In this document: one piece after another, positions 63,662 to 64,000 of the stretch | How positions within the stretch are numbered: the first letter of the stretch is position 1 | Layout of the letters: each line of letters begins with the position of its first letter | NCBI RefSeq assembly: GCF_038502225.1 | Contig: NC_091341.1 | Span: 1,985,626 to 2,049,625 of the forward strand | Source: Cherax quadricarinatus | Lineage: Eukaryota; Arthropoda; Malacostraca; Decapoda; Parastacidae | Length of the DNA: 64,000 nt | Direction: 5' to 3' | Translations under genes and position numbers: made by a program | The notes under the pieces: model-generated | What the model was told of the DNA's origin: nothing | Databases searched by the model: none | The model's input: the letters and a program-made list of their open reading frames with translations, nothing else

Positions 63662-64000
63662 TCTGGTATCCTGGACAATTCTTTTGGTTACAAACTCCTC
63701 AAAACAATGAAATTGATCTTCACAGACACTTCCATCTGTGTTAGATCATCACTTGGGAAGAGAAGAGTCCCCGATTTACCGAGGAGTCAGATATTTCTTA
63801 CCGATAGGCATGATGAACAAAGACTACTGAAATCGCTTTCCCACAATGCACCACTGGCTCTCCAATTTTTTTTATATGGTGCACACTGACCATGGAGACC
63901 CATTCCCTCACATGTGGGCCAACCAGCGCTAGAATTTTTGAGTAAATACATGTCAAACACACTGGCTCGTAAGACGTATATATATATGACCGAAACAGTC
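63662..64000 (-). mobile_element. PB-j, coding-type PB element cut by the window edge
   Basis: On the minus strand the element starts beyond 64000 (GACTGTTTCGG precedes it). Palindrome positions are at 63975 (CGTATATATATA) and 63941 (decayed), again 34 bp apart. A leader with GGTCAGTGTGCACC follows, then a frame with MPIGKKYLTPR at ~63810 and stops soon after, matching 29470-29690. At 63662 it changes to a simple repeat. Represents the transposase-bearing branch of PB, here defective. Confidence 0.55.

Overview
The window is eukaryotic repeat-rich DNA from an animal, most likely an arthropod and possibly a decapod crustacean. That inference rests on the mix of RTE-, CR1- and Jockey/CR1-group LINEs, Tigger/pogo-like and TTAA-type transposons, a SINE-like repeat and very high simple-sequence content; I could not run a search. 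I see no operons, tRNA, rRNA or CRISPR. The only host coding sequence I recognise is one 111-bp exon of a PDCD2-family gene on the minus strand (48570-48680). The rest appears to be its introns or flanks, built almost entirely from transposons inserted into one another.

Family names are local to this report. LINE-A is a Jockey/CR1-group LINE with a coiled-coil ORF1. LINE-B is RTE-like. LINE-C is CR1. PB is a family of ~1.07-kb piggyBac-like elements (TTAA duplications, CCCTTT termini). mPB-L is a ~0.2-kb TTAA element. Tig-E to Tig-K are TA-inserting Tigger/pogo-like elements with CAGT... ends, several keeping the start (MGPKK...) and end of a transposase but no DDE core.

Layout. 1-3287: LINE-A0 in Tig-K. 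~3700-14780: Tig-J holds PB-a, which holds PB-b and Tig-E1; Tig-E1 holds Tig-F1, LINE-A1 (with a Tig-F2 and a LINE-B tail inside) and PB-c. 15414-29464: Tig-I1 with two inverted Tig-H copies, then PB-e > Tig-E2 > mPB-L2 > Tig-G1 > PB-f, plus Tig-G2 and LINE-A3, then LINE-B6 in PB-g. 29466-31857: a piggyBac-like transposase N-terminus, a 371-bp tandem/inverted array and an old PB end. 31857-48433: LINE-B4 > LINE-A2 > LINE-C > LINE-B1, with mPB-L1 and PB-h in LINE-B4. 48434-50750: PDCD2 exon and Tig-I2. 50750-55583: fragmented LINE-B7 with inserts, a SINE and a ~0.5-kb segmental duplication. 55583-63067: LINE-B5 > Tig-E3 > PB-d and three Tig-H copies carrying a 21-bp minisatellite, two of them in a 1308-bp tandem duplication. 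63070-64000: a short RTE derivative and the edge of another PB element with transposase N-terminal sequence.

Target-site duplications and empty sites in sister copies fix many boundaries and give a relative order of insertion. The most unusual signal is in PB: at one end only, 18-20 bp inside the terminus, lie two palindromes exactly 34 bp apart. Their sequence differs between subfamilies (core TAGATCTA, TATATATA or TACTAGTA) but mostly stays self-complementary.
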